A DNA stretch of 64,000 nucleotides from NCBI RefSeq assembly GCF_900100495.1, contig NZ_FNCT01000008.1:186001-250000 (forward strand), in the 5' to 3' direction. The notes under the pieces were generated by a model. That model worked only from the letters and a program-made list of their open reading frames with translations, was not told the origin of the DNA and searched no databases. The stretch comes from Pseudomonas benzenivorans. GTDB taxonomy: Bacteria > Pseudomonadota > Gammaproteobacteria > Pseudomonadales > Pseudomonadaceae. The position numbers were made by a program, and so were the translations under genes. The stretch's first letter is position 1. Each line of letters starts with the position of its first letter. Of this stretch, positions 9,297-19,565 are shown one piece after another.

Positions 9297-10250
9297 ATGC
9301 GATTGACCAAGCGTTTCAGCCTGTTTGCCGCTGCCGCGGCCTTGACTGCCAGCACCGCGGCGCTCGCCGCGCCGACCTTCATCAACATCCTCACCGGCGG
9401 CACCAGCGGCGTGTACTACCCGATCGGCGTGGGCCTGTCGCAGGTCTACAGCACGGGCATCGAGGGCGCCAAGACCTCGGTGCAGGCGACCAAGGCCTCG
9501 GTGGAGAACCTCAACCTGCTGCAGGCCGGCCGCGGCGAGCTGGCCCTGGCCCTCGGCGACTCGGTCGCCGATGCCTGGAATGGCGTGGAGGACGCCGGCT
9601 TCAAGGCGCCGCTGAAGAAGCTGCGGGCGATCGCCGGCACCTACCCGAACTACATCCAGATCGTCGCCAGCAAGGAGTCCGGCATCACCACCCTGGCCGA
9701 CCTGAAAGGCAAGCGCATCTCCGTCGGCGCGCCGAAATCCGGCACCGAGTTGAATGCCCGCGCGATCTTCAAGGCCGCTGGCCTGAGCTATGAGGACATG
9801 GGCAAGGTCGAGTTCCTGCCGTACGCCGAGTCGGTCGAGCTGATCAAGAACCGCCAGCTCGACGCCACCCTGCAGTCCTCGGGCCTCGGCATGGCGGCGA
9901 TCCGCGACCTGGCCGCGACCCTGCCGATCAACTTCGTCGCGATTCCGGCCGAGGTCAGCGCGAAGATCGATAACGCCGCCTACCAGGCTGCGGCGATTCC
10001 GGCCGGCACCTACGACGGCCAGGATCTCGAGGTGGCGACCGTGGCGATCAACAACATCCTGGTCAGCCATGAGGGCGTGTCCGAGGAGGTGGCCTACCAG
10101 ATGACCAAGCTGATGTTCGACAACCTCGAGCGCCTGGGCAACGCCCACTCGGCGGCCAAGGACATCAAGCTGGAAGGCGCCGCGAAGAACCTGCCGATCC
10201 CGCTGCATCCGGGCGCCGAGCGCTACTACAAGGAAGTCGGCGCGCTGTAA
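9297..10250 (+). CDS. TAXI-family TRAP transporter substrate-binding protein
   Basis: A 317-residue periplasmic binding protein. The signal peptide (residues 1-24) has a KR N-terminus and ends ALAA. The mature protein opens with TFINILTGGTSGVYYPIG, the TAXI-family signature, and contains the LQATKAS-like region, a NYIQIVAS strand and GKRISVGAPKSGTELNAR. TAXI proteins deliver organic acids (glutamate or dicarboxylates in studied cases) to a fused DctQM permease; the substrate here is unknown. The next genes supply the permease and a DUF1850 protein. CGGAG precedes the ATG. The REP element after the gene separates it from the permease, which may lower permease expression relative to the binding protein. 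Confidence 0.92.
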   Translation: MRLTKRFSLFAAAAALTASTAALAAPTFINILTGGTSGVYYPIGVGLSQVYSTGIEGAKTSVQATKASVENLNLLQAGRGELALALGDSVADAWNGVEDAGFKAPLKKLRAIAGTYPNYIQIVASKESGITTLADLKGKRISVGAPKSGTELNARAIFKAAGLSYEDMGKVEFLPYAESVELIKNRQLDATLQSSGLGMAAIRDLAATLPINFVAIPAEVSAKIDNAAYQAAAIPAGTYDGQDLEVATVAINNILVSHEGVSEEVAYQMTKLMFDNLERLGNAHSAAKDIKLEGAAKNLPIPLHPGAERYYKEVGAL

Positions 10251-10288
10251 ATCGACCCCGGTTGGGTGGGGCCGCCTAGGCCGAGTTC

Positions 10289-10446
10289 GTAGGATGGGTT
10301 AGCCGCCTAGGCGATGCCTGGCAAGAGCGCATTGCCTGGGCGGCGTAACCCATCATTGCGGCGTACCTGCCGACGCCCTGTCGGGATACGCGGCGCCTCG
10401 AAGCCGTGACCTACGCGGGCATGCAGCCGCCGCTAACCCAACCTAC
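10289..10446. repeat. REP-like composite element, GTAGGATGGGTTAG type
   Basis: This fills most of the 274-base gap between the TAXI binding-protein and permease genes. It starts GTAGGATGGGTTAG, has an internal GCGTAACCCATC arm, and ends GCTAACCCAACCTAC at 10446, so it looks like two diverged half-pairs of the GTAGGGTGGGTT family. No gene is seen. Confidence 0.6.
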
Positions 10447-10524
10447 GACCTGGCGCCATTGGCGCGGCAGGTTTTGTTAGCGGTTCTTCCGCTTTATCGA
10501 CGTTGTAATGAGGGCGTGACCTCC

Positions 10525-12548
<2,024 letters not shown>

Positions 12549-12552
<4 letters not shown>

Positions 12553-12974
12553 TCGGCCTGTGCCTGGGCCTGGCCGGGGCGGTGTGGGCGCAGCTGCCCA
12601 CGGCCGAGTTCACCCTGGCCTGGCAGCACACGATCGAGAAGGTGCGCTGGGAAGAGGATTACCGCGTCACGGCCGAGGGCTTGCTGCTCGGCGAGGCGCG
12701 GGTCAAGGGTTCGGGCGCCGGCATGGAAATCCCGGACGGCGCCGAACTGCGTGAGGGCAGCTGGCACTACCGGCGCCAGCTGGCACCCCTGCAACCGCTG
12801 CGCTTGGGGCGAACCCCCGAGGCAGGGGATTATCAACTGTGTTTCGACCAGCGTTGTCGCCCACTGAGCGACTGGCTCGGCCCGCCACAAGCGCGCCGGC
12901 CGGCGTTGGAACTCTGGAGCTGTGAGCTCGGCTCCCCGGCGTCCCCCGCGGACGGCGGCCAGGGCGACGGTTAG
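12549..12974 (+). CDS. DUF1850 protein, TRAP-TAXI accessory
   Basis: A 141-residue exported protein. A GTG start at 12549 overlaps the permease stop (GTGA). The N-terminus is a short hydrophobic signal (IGLCLGLAGAVWA). The body matches DUF1850: FTLAWQHTIEKVRWEEDY, a GLLLGEARVKGSGAGME segment and IPDGAELREG. DUF1850 genes commonly close TAXI-TRAP operons; their molecular role is unknown. The longer open frame upstream runs antisense-like through the permease and is rejected because only the part after the GTG matches the family. A rho-independent terminator follows at 13021. Confidence 0.85.
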
Positions 12975-13020
12975 CGCCGCGCCCGCTCCCAAGGCCACAA
13001 GCCCTGGCGCTGTAGAGGAG

Positions 13021-13056
13021 AACCCCCATTCGGCCTGGCCAGTGGGGGTTTTGTTC
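13021..13056 (+). terminator. Rho-independent terminator of the TAXI operon
   Basis: AACCCCCA (13021-13028) pairs with TGGGGGTT (13043-13050) and is followed by TTGTTCGTT. It lies 47 bases after the DUF1850 stop and ends the operon. Confidence 0.75.
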
Positions 13057-13089
13057 GTTATGGCCCGGCTCGGACTCCTGTCGAGTCGG

Positions 13090-13165
13090 GTAGGGTGCGC
13101 TGCGCGCACCAGCGCAGGTTGCGAAATCTTGGTGCGCACGACCTGGGCGGCCCCGCGCACCCTAC
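13090..13165. repeat. REP-like element, GTAGGGTGCGC type
   Basis: Left arm GTAGGGTGCGC at 13090 and right arm GCGCACCCTAC ending 13165 are perfect complements, with an internal TGCGCGCA stem. Same family as 43635 and the half-elements at 46791 and 47573. With the terminator it accounts for the 323-base gap 12975-13297; no gene is seen there. Confidence 0.7.
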
Positions 13166-13297
13166 GAGGCAGGCCAGCGCGAGCATTTGGAGGCAACCCA
13201 GACTTGGGACGGAGTCTTGCTTGTGGCATGGGGTTGGTTATCTTGGCTCGTCTGGCGGGCCAGTCCCCGATTTTCGTGATTACAGAGCAGGAAGCCG

Positions 13298-13792
13298 ATG
13301 AGCTACACCACCTACTACCTGGAGATGCACGGCCCCGAACAGCTGCGGCCCAAGCCGCTGCCCGCCGAGCTGGACATCGTCGAGTGCCGGATCAAGCAGT
13401 TCCAGCTCAACCGTTTCCTCTACCAGCTGGTCGGCGCGCCCTGGGGCTGGACCGACAAGCTCGGTTGGTCCGATGCGCAGTGGCGGGCGCTGGTCGAGCC
13501 GGCCAACCACCGCACCTGGGTGGCCTATCACCAGGGTGCCATCGCCGGTTACTACGAGCTGCTGAGAGCGCCCGACGGCGCGGTGGAAATCCTCTATTTC
13601 GGCCTGGTCGAGGCGTTCTTCGGCAAGGGCTTCGGCGGCCCGCTGCTGAGCCACGCGCTGCAGTCGGCCTGGGCCTGGCCGGGCACCGCGCGGGTATGGG
13701 TGCACACCTGCAGCCTGGATCACCCCAGCGCGCTGGCCAACTACCTGGCGCGCGGCCTGCAGCTGTACCGCGAGGAAGTCAGCCTCGGCTGA
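13298..13792 (+). CDS. GNAT-family N-acetyltransferase
   Basis: A 164-residue GCN5-related acetyltransferase. The acetyl-CoA site appears as the strand VEILYFGLVEAFFGKGFGGPLL (about residues 91-112), where FGKGFGG stands in for the Q/RxxGxG/A loop, followed by a helix and VWVHTCSLDHPSALANY, the usual end of the fold. The substrate is unknown. ATG at 13298 follows GCAGGAAGCC. It is a single gene between a REP element and the DUF3617 gene. Confidence 0.8.
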   Translation: MSYTTYYLEMHGPEQLRPKPLPAELDIVECRIKQFQLNRFLYQLVGAPWGWTDKLGWSDAQWRALVEPANHRTWVAYHQGAIAGYYELLRAPDGAVEILYFGLVEAFFGKGFGGPLLSHALQSAWAWPGTARVWVHTCSLDHPSALANYLARGLQLYREEVSLG

Positions 13793-13902
13793 GGCGCGCA
13801 ACGGCGGCGAGCGGGGCGCTTCAGCGGCATCGCGCACTTACCGGTGACGCGACGGTCTACTCTTGTCGAGGCGAATGTCGCTCATTATCCGGGAGTCCTG
13901 CC

Positions 13903-14439
13903 ATGCAAATGCCGCTGTTGAAAAACCTGTCCATCGGCCTGTGCCTGTTGCCGGCGTTGGCGGCGGCCCAGTCGATCCAGCCCGGCCTGTGGGAGATCAG
14001 CTCGCAGAACATGCAGGTCGACGGTCAGGCGATGCCGGGCATGGACGCGATGCTGGAGCAGCTGAACAACCTGCCGCCCGGACAGCGCGAGATGCTGGAG
14101 CAGATGATGGCCAAGCAGGGTATGCAACTGGGCGCGCAGGGCGTGCGGGTGTGCCTGAGCCAGGCGCAGGTCGAGGCCGAGCAGATTCCCCTGCAGGATC
14201 CGCAGTCCGGCTGCACTCAGGAGATCACCGAGCGCAGTGCGCAGCTGTGGAAGTTCCGCTTCAACTGCCCGCGGGCCCAGGGCGAAGGCGAGACTCGGTT
14301 CATCAGCGACAAGGAATTCGTCACCCAGGTCGACAGCACCTTGACCACCGACGCCGGCCAGCAGCGCGGCAGCATGGAGTCCCGCGCGCGCTGGGTCGCG
14401 GCCGATTGCGGCACGCTGCAGCCGCGCGCTAGTCCTTGA
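13903..14439 (+). CDS. DUF3617 family periplasmic protein
   Basis: A 178-residue exported protein of unknown function. Residues 1-22 form a signal peptide ending LAAAQS; the mature part starts IQPGLWEISSQN, the DUF3617 opening, and contains the expected cysteine-bearing VCLSQAQVE and later GCTQEITERS and FNCP segments. A low-complexity methionine/glutamine stretch lies at about residues 45-77. The ATG at 13903 follows GGGAG. It converges on the periplasmic binding protein gene, three bases apart. Confidence 0.75.
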   Translation: MQMPLLKNLSIGLCLLPALAAAQSIQPGLWEISSQNMQVDGQAMPGMDAMLEQLNNLPPGQREMLEQMMAKQGMQLGAQGVRVCLSQAQVEAEQIPLQDPQSGCTQEITERSAQLWKFRFNCPRAQGEGETRFISDKEFVTQVDSTLTTDAGQQRGSMESRARWVAADCGTLQPRASP

Positions 14440-14442
14440 GGC

Positions 14443-15198
14443 TCAGGGAGCCCTGTAGGGCGGCCAGTCGATGGCGTACTTGTCGCCGATACGGCGCAGC
14501 AGTGCCGGCTGTGCGCGCAGGAAGGCATCGAAGGCGGCGATCACTGCGGGATGTCGCAGGCTGGACAGGTAATAGTGATCCGCGACCTGCGGCAGGTCGC
14601 GGTCGAGCACCAGCGCGTCCCTCGGCAACCCGGCGGCGCCGAGGGCATGGCGCGCCACCAGGGGGTTCAGGTAGACCGCATCGACACGGCCGGCGAGCGC
14701 CATCTTCAGCAGGGAATCGATGCGGGTGGCCTGGGTCAGGGCGATCTGTCCGCTTTCGATGTCCGCCAGGAAGGGCCAGGGGGTGAAGCCGAGCTGGGTG
14801 CCGAGCAGCTTGATCCGCGCCTTGCCCAGGCCGAGGTAGGCGGGCAGCACCAGTACCCCATCCCGATAGGGCGCGGTCGCGGCGCTGTAATGCACGGTGC
14901 GGCCCTGTTTCTGCTCGCGGTTCCAGTGCGGATGATCGGGGTACTTGAAGTCCAGCTTGCCGCTGAGAAAGTCGCTCTGCAGGCGCTTGACCGGCAGCGC
15001 GACATAGATGAAGCGGTGGCCCTGGTCGGTGGCGAAGGCATCCAGCAGGTCGCGGGCGTAGCCCTGGTATTCGCCCGCCTCCAGGCTGTAATAGGGTTGG
15101 TAAGGCTGGGACTCGACGCCGACCCGGTAGGTCTGTGCCGCCACCCCGGCAGCGCCGAGCAGACCGAGGCACAGGACGATCGGCAGTAGGGCATTCAT
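14443..15198 (-). CDS. Periplasmic substrate-binding protein (PBP2, SBP_bac_3-like)
   Basis: A 251-residue single-domain-type binding protein. The signal peptide is MNALLPIVLCLGLLGAAGVA followed by AQTYRVGVES, the first beta strand. YQGYARDLLDAFA and KLDFKYPDHP are typical of the amino-acid-binding (SBP_bac_3) fold. There are no adjacent permease genes, so it may be a stand-alone sensor or orphan binding protein; such proteins are frequent in pseudomonads. Start at 15198 is chosen for an AGGAG Shine-Dalgarno eight bases upstream; the frame extends to 15240 but would misplace the signal peptide. Confidence 0.8.
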   Translation of the reverse strand: MNALLPIVLCLGLLGAAGVAAQTYRVGVESQPYQPYYSLEAGEYQGYARDLLDAFATDQGHRFIYVALPVKRLQSDFLSGKLDFKYPDHPHWNREQKQGRTVHYSAATAPYRDGVLVLPAYLGLGKARIKLLGTQLGFTPWPFLADIESGQIALTQATRIDSLLKMALAGRVDAVYLNPLVARHALGAAGLPRDALVLDRDLPQVADHYYLSSLRHPAVIAAFDAFLRAQPALLRRIGDKYAIDWPPYRAP

Positions 15199-15241
15199 CG
15201 GCAGCTGCTCCTGGGGCTCCGCAGGCTCGGGTTTAACCATA

Positions 15242-15277
15242 GCCGGCGCTTGCGCCGGCGGGAAGTTTCCCGCCGGC
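15242..15277 (-). other. Overlapping perfect hairpins after cls
   Basis: Two perfect inverted repeats share bases: GCCGGCGC-TT-GCGCCGGC (15242-15259) and an 11-bp-arm hairpin at 15254-15277. They begin one base past the cls stop. There is no T tract, so they may act as an mRNA 3' stabiliser or weak terminator. Confidence 0.5.
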
Positions 15278-16723
15278 TCAGAGGATCGGCGAGATCAGCC
15301 GCGCCACGCGCATGGCCAGTTGCTGCAGGCGATGCAGGTTCTTGCGGTCGGCGGCGAGCAGTTCGCGCGACTGCTCGAAGTCCTCGATGAGCATCTGTTC
15401 GACCTCGGCGGCAAACTGGCTGTCCAGGGTCAGCAGGGTGATCTCGAAGTTCAGGCGGAACGAGCGATTGTCCAGGTTGGCGCTGCCGATGGTGGCGACC
15501 TCCCGGTCGATCAGCATGACCTTCTGGTGCAGGAAGCCCGGCTGGTAGCGGAACACCCGGATCCCGGCGCGCAGCGCCTCGAAGGCATACAGGCTGGAGG
15601 CGGCATACACCACCCGGTGATCGGGGCGCGCCGGCAGCAGGATGCGCACGTCGACGCCGCGCAGTACCGCCAGGCGCAGGGCGGCGAACAGCGCTTCGTC
15701 GGGGATGAAATACGGACTGGTGATCCAGACCCGCTCGCGGGCGCTGAGAATGGTCTCGGTGAACAGCAGCGAACAGGTTTCCAGGTTGTCCGCCGGGCCG
15801 CTGTCGATCACTTGGCAGAGCATGCCCTCGTTGGGGTAGATCGCCGGCAGCAGCAGCGGCGGTAGCTGCTGGCTGGCCCAGAACCAGTCGGCGGCGAAGG
15901 ATTCCTGCAGGCAGGCGACCACCGGGCCGCTGACCTCGACATGGGTGTCGCGCCAGGGCGCCAGCGGCGGCCTGTGGCCGAGGTATTCGTCGCCGACATT
16001 GAGCCCGCCGAGAAAGCCGCACTCGCCGTCGACCACGACGATCTTGCGGTGGTTGCGGAAATTCAGCTGGAAACGGTTGAACAGCCCGCCGTGGGTGGGG
16101 AAGGCGCGGATGTTGACGCCGCCGGCGCGCAGGCGCTCGGTGTAGGGGCGCGGCAAGGCGTGGCTGCCGATGCCGTCGTAGAGCAGGTACACCTGCACCC
16201 CGGCGGCCGCACGCTGCAGCAGCAGCTCCTGCAGGCGGCGGCCGAGGACGTCGTCGCGGATGATGAAGAACTGCAGCAGGATCACCTGACGCGCGTTGGC
16301 CAGGGCGGCGAAGATCGCCGCGAAGGCCGCCTCGCCGTCGATCAGCAGGCGTACCCGGTTGTTCGCCAGGCAGGGCATGCGCACCAGGCGTGAGAGTGCG
16401 CGCAGCCGCTGGTAGGCCGGGGCTTCGCGGGCGGCCAGGGCTTCCTCGACCCAGGGGCGCCAGTCCAGGGCGGCCATGGCCCGGTGCATTTCCTGGTCGG
16501 CCAGGCGCCGCGCCTTGATATAGGCGTCGAAGCGGCTGCGGCCGAACACCAGGTAGGGCAGGAGGGTCAGGTAGGGCATGAAGAACAGCGACAGCGCCCA
16601 GGCGATGGCGCCCTGGGCGGTGCGCACGGTCAGCACCGCATGCACGGCGGCGAACACGCCGAGGGTGTGGATCGCGGCGATCAGGTAGGCGAACAGGTGG
16701 GGGATGCCAAAATCCATGGGCAT
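15278..16723 (-). CDS. clsA: Cardiolipin synthase (PLD family)
   Basis: A 481-residue inner-membrane enzyme that joins two phosphatidylglycerols to make cardiolipin. Two N-terminal transmembrane segments (about residues 8-30 and 40-60) precede two phospholipase-D HKD motifs: [16 protein letters not shown] near residue 224 and [20 protein letters not shown] near residue 398. Length matches ClsA-type enzymes. The ATG at 16723 is preferred to an in-frame ATG at 16768 because the hydrophobic N-terminus starts there and AGGA precedes it. It is divergent from the BCCT gene. Confidence 0.93.
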   Translation of the reverse strand: MPMDFGIPHLFAYLIAAIHTLGVFAAVHAVLTVRTAQGAIAWALSLFFMPYLTLLPYLVFGRSRFDAYIKARRLADQEMHRAMAALDWRPWVEEALAAREAPAYQRLRALSRLVRMPCLANNRVRLLIDGEAAFAAIFAALANARQVILLQFFIIRDDVLGRRLQELLLQRAAAGVQVYLLYDGIGSHALPRPYTERLRAGGVNIRAFPTHGGLFNRFQLNFRNHRKIVVVDGECGFLGGLNVGDEYLGHRPPLAPWRDTHVEVSGPVVACLQESFAADWFWASQQLPPLLLPAIYPNEGMLCQVIDSGPADNLETCSLLFTETILSARERVWITSPYFIPDEALFAALRLAVLRGVDVRILLPARPDHRVVYAASSLYAFEALRAGIRVFRYQPGFLHQKVMLIDREVATIGSANLDNRSFRLNFEITLLTLDSQFAAEVEQMLIEDFEQSRELLAADRKNLHRLQQLAMRVARLISPIL

Positions 16724-16979
16724 GGCGAGTCCTATGCGGTGAAGCCTGTCTATAGCTGAGCACGGCACGCGTGCAGTGTCGCACCAACTCGTCGGCGGCC
16801 CAAGTCCGGGGCGCGCGGATGACGTTTCTGAAGCACTGCGCGGCGGTCCTGGTGCCGGTAGGACGACGCCCCGGCTGTTACCCTTTTCAATAAGAGCGGA
16901 ATTGACCCGGTTATCTGTCAGTGGGCGTATCCGCCGTTTGCCCGCTTGGGCGTGTCAACCGAAGCAAGGAGTACCGCAG

Positions 16980-18638
16980 ATGGCTAACTATCCACCACTG
17001 GGCACAATGCCGCCGTCGACCCTCGACAGCATTCCGGCCCCGAGCGGAGCGGCCAACCTGATCGACACCGACTACGTCATCGGCCAGGACAATATCAAGG
17101 GCAAGTTTCTGTTCAACCTGGATTTCCACGGCAAGGTTTTCAGCATTTCCGCGCTGACCATCGTCCTGTTCGTGGTCCTGACCCTGGCCCTGCAGAGCGA
17201 GGTCGAGCCGCTGTTCACCGCCATTCGCGGCTGGTTGACCAACCACCTGGCGTGGTTCTTCCTCGGCTCGGCGAACATCTTCGTGCTGCTGTGCCTGGGG
17301 TTGATCGTCTCGCCCCTGGGCAAGGTGCGCCTGGGCGGTCGGGAGGCGAAGGCGGATTACTCCTACACCGGCTGGTTCTCCATGCTGTTTGCCGCCGGCA
17401 TGGGCATCGGCCTGATGTTCTACGGGGTGGCCGAGCCGATGTCGCATTTCTCCTCGGCGATGGCCGGCGTCAGTCTCGGCGCGGATGGCCTGCGCAGCGA
17501 CTGGGCGCCGCTGGGTGGGGCCGCCAGCGATGCCGAGGCGGCCGCCAGCCTGAGCATGGCCGCCACCATCTTCCACTGGGGCCTGCACCCCTGGGCGATC
17601 TATGCCATCGTCGCCCTGGCCCTGGCGCTGTTCTCGTTCAACAAGGGCCTGCCGCTGAGCATCCGTTCGATCTTCTACCCGCTGCTCGGCGAGCGGGTCT
17701 GGGGCTGGCCGGGGCATGTGGTCGACATACTCGCGGTGTTCGCCACCCTGTTCGGCCTGGCCACCTCGCTGGGCCTGGGCGCGCAGCAGGCGGCCGCCGG
17801 CCTCGACTACCTGTTCGGCATTCCCGCCAGCGACACCAGCAAGGTGCTGCTGGTCGTAGGCATCACCGCGATCGCCCTGCTGTCGGTGCTGGCCGGCCTG
17901 GACAAGGGGGTCAAGCGCCTGTCGGAAATCAACATGGTGCTGGCCCTGCTGTTGCTGCTGTTCATCGTCGTGGCGGGGCCGACCCTGGCGATCCTCAGTG
18001 GGTTCTTCAGCAACCTGGGCAGTTACCTGACCCACCTGCCCGCCCTGTCCAACCCGTTCGGCCGTGCCGACGCCAACTTCAGCCAGGGCTGGACGGCGTT
18101 CTACTGGGCCTGGTGGATCAGCTGGTCGCCCTTCGTCGGCATGTTCATCGCCCGGGTCAGCCGCGGCCGTACGGTGCGTGAATTCCTCGTCGCCGTGCTG
18201 CTGGTGCCGTCGCTGGTCTCGGTGCTGTGGATGACCGCGTTCGGCGGCACCGCCCTGGGCCAGTTCGTCACGGACGGTTTCACCGGGGTGCAGGATGCGG
18301 CGCTGGAGCTCAAGCTGTTCGCCATGCTCGGCGAGCTGCCGCTGACGCAAATCAGCTCCTTCGTCGGCATCTTGCTGGTGGTGGTGTTCTTCGTCACCTC
18401 GTCGGATTCCGGCTCCCTGGTAATCGACACCATCACCGCCGGTGGCAAGGTCAACGCACCGGTGCCGCAACGGGCCTTCTGGGCGATCCTCCAAGGCGTG
18501 GTGGCGATTGCCCTGTTGCTCGGCGGTGGCCTGGTCGCCCTGCAGGCCATGGCGGTGTCCACCGGCCTGCCGTTCACCATCGTCTTGCTGGTGGGCTGTG
18601 TGGCCATCGTCAAGGGCTTGATGAGCGAGCCGCGCTGA
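16980..18638 (+). CDS. BCCT-family betaine/choline/carnitine transporter
   Basis: A 552-residue transporter with about 12 membrane segments. It contains the BCCT signature region WAWWISWSPFVGMFIARVSRGRT (split: WWISWSPFVG and ARVSRGRTVREF, about residues 378-400), and GMGIGLMFYGVAEP near residue 140. It imports quaternary ammonium compounds, normally for osmoprotection, using sodium or proton gradients; which one is not predictable. The ATG at 16980 follows AAGGAG (16966-16971). The C-terminal tail is short, so osmosensing by a long tail as in BetP is unlikely. A strong terminator follows. Confidence 0.92.
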   Translation: MANYPPLGTMPPSTLDSIPAPSGAANLIDTDYVIGQDNIKGKFLFNLDFHGKVFSISALTIVLFVVLTLALQSEVEPLFTAIRGWLTNHLAWFFLGSANIFVLLCLGLIVSPLGKVRLGGREAKADYSYTGWFSMLFAAGMGIGLMFYGVAEPMSHFSSAMAGVSLGADGLRSDWAPLGGAASDAEAAASLSMAATIFHWGLHPWAIYAIVALALALFSFNKGLPLSIRSIFYPLLGERVWGWPGHVVDILAVFATLFGLATSLGLGAQQAAAGLDYLFGIPASDTSKVLLVVGITAIALLSVLAGLDKGVKRLSEINMVLALLLLLFIVVAGPTLAILSGFFSNLGSYLTHLPALSNPFGRADANFSQGWTAFYWAWWISWSPFVGMFIARVSRGRTVREFLVAVLLVPSLVSVLWMTAFGGTALGQFVTDGFTGVQDAALELKLFAMLGELPLTQISSFVGILLVVVFFVTSSDSGSLVIDTITAGGKVNAPVPQRAFWAILQGVVAIALLLGGGLVALQAMAVSTGLPFTIVLLVGCVAIVKGLMSEPR

Positions 18639-18663
18639 CCGCTGCTACTGGGTAATGCAAGAG

Positions 18664-18685
18664 CGCGCCTTCGGGCGCGTTTTTT
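18664..18685 (+). terminator. Rho-independent terminator of the BCCT gene
   Basis: CGCGCC-TTCG-GGCGCG stem with a stable UUCG tetraloop, followed by six T residues (18680-18685). Confidence 0.88.
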
Positions 18686-18721
18686 GTGGGCGGTGCGCAA
18701 TTTGCCACCACTGCAGTCATT

Positions 18722-18823
18722 GTAGGAGGGGCTTTAGCCGCGAGCTCTTAGCCAGAGGGTCAAAAGCATCGCGGCTAAAGCCCCTCCTACAGCTAAAGCG
18801 GAGTGCCGCCCAACCCCTCCTAC
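18722..18823. repeat. REP-like element, GTAGGAGGGG type
   Basis: Perfect 22-bp inverted arms at 18722-18743 (starting GTAGGAGGGGCTTTAGCCGC) and 18769-18790, separated by 25 bases, followed by a third partial copy of the right arm ending CCCCTCCTAC at about 18823. This is the most perfectly paired repeat of the window, suggesting recent insertion. It lies between the BCCT terminator and the 3' end of the exonuclease gene. Confidence 0.8.
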
Positions 18824-18845
18824 AGAGTGATGCGCAACAACCCGC

Positions 18846-19565
18846 TCAGCTCCACAGATTGCCCACCGCCGTGCTCGGCGGATAGTGCCTGGCGGCCTGG
18901 GCCTGCAGTAGCTCGGCGGTGGCCAGGGCATCGGTCAGGGCATGGTGGGCCTGGTACGGCGGCAGGCCATAGCGCAGGCGGCTGTTGGCCAGGCGGATCG
19001 ATACCGCCTGCCGGCCGAGCAACTGGCGCAGCCAGCCGGGCCGGCGCTGGCGCGGGTGCAGCCGGGCTTCCAGCTGCATGGTGTCGATCACCGGGAATTG
19101 CAGCCCCTCGCCGAGCAGCTGGCGCACGGCCTGGTCGAGAAAACCGCGTTCGATCGGGCGGTAGTGCACCACCACGAGCTTGCCGGCCATGGCCGTCAGC
19201 AGTTGCTCGAGCACGGTATCCAGGCGCGGTGCGCTTTGGATGTCCGAGTGGGTGATGTGGTGGAAGGTGACCGACTGGCCGCTCAGTTCGCATGCCGGCT
19301 TGACCACCCAGTAGCGGGCTTCGCGGCAGCGAATGCGGCGCAGGTCGAAGGGCACCAGGCCGAGGCTGACGATCGAGTCGCGGCGGCTGTCCAGGCCGGT
19401 GGTCTCGACATCCAGGGCCAGCAGCGGTGCCTGTTCCAGGGGGGTGTCGGCGCTTACCGTGCCGGCCTGGTAGAAGCGTGCCAGACGCGGGTCGCGGGCG
19501 GCCTGCGCCAGCTGGGCGAAAAGCGCCGGCCAGTCGGGCGGCGCGCCAGTGCTGTGGCGTCTCAT
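18846..19565 (-). CDS. DEDDh 3'-5' exonuclease (DnaQ-like)
   Basis: A 239-residue exonuclease related to the proofreading epsilon subunit of DNA polymerase III. ExoI motif is LALDVETTG (D52, E54); ExoII lies in VVVHYRPIERGFLD; ExoIII is the HHALTDALATAEL segment with its catalytic His and Asp. The first ~45 residues are an extra N-terminal extension. The start overlaps the stop of the cNMP/CBS/DUF294 gene by four bases (ATGA at 19562-19565), so the two are translated together. This pair is common in pseudomonads; the biological substrate is unknown. Confidence 0.88.
   Translation of the reverse strand: MRRHSTGAPPDWPALFAQLAQAARDPRLARFYQAGTVSADTPLEQAPLLALDVETTGLDSRRDSIVSLGLVPFDLRRIRCREARYWVVKPACELSGQSVTFHHITHSDIQSAPRLDTVLEQLLTAMAGKLVVVHYRPIERGFLDQAVRQLLGEGLQFPVIDTMQLEARLHPRQRRPGWLRQLLGRQAVSIRLANSRLRYGLPPYQAHHALTDALATAELLQAQAARHYPPSTAVGNLWS

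Noticed and set aside
13298..13792. Extended reading frames upstream of the GNAT gene
   Set aside because: They would begin in the REP-like repeat; the ATG at 13298 has a ribosome site and gives the normal family length.
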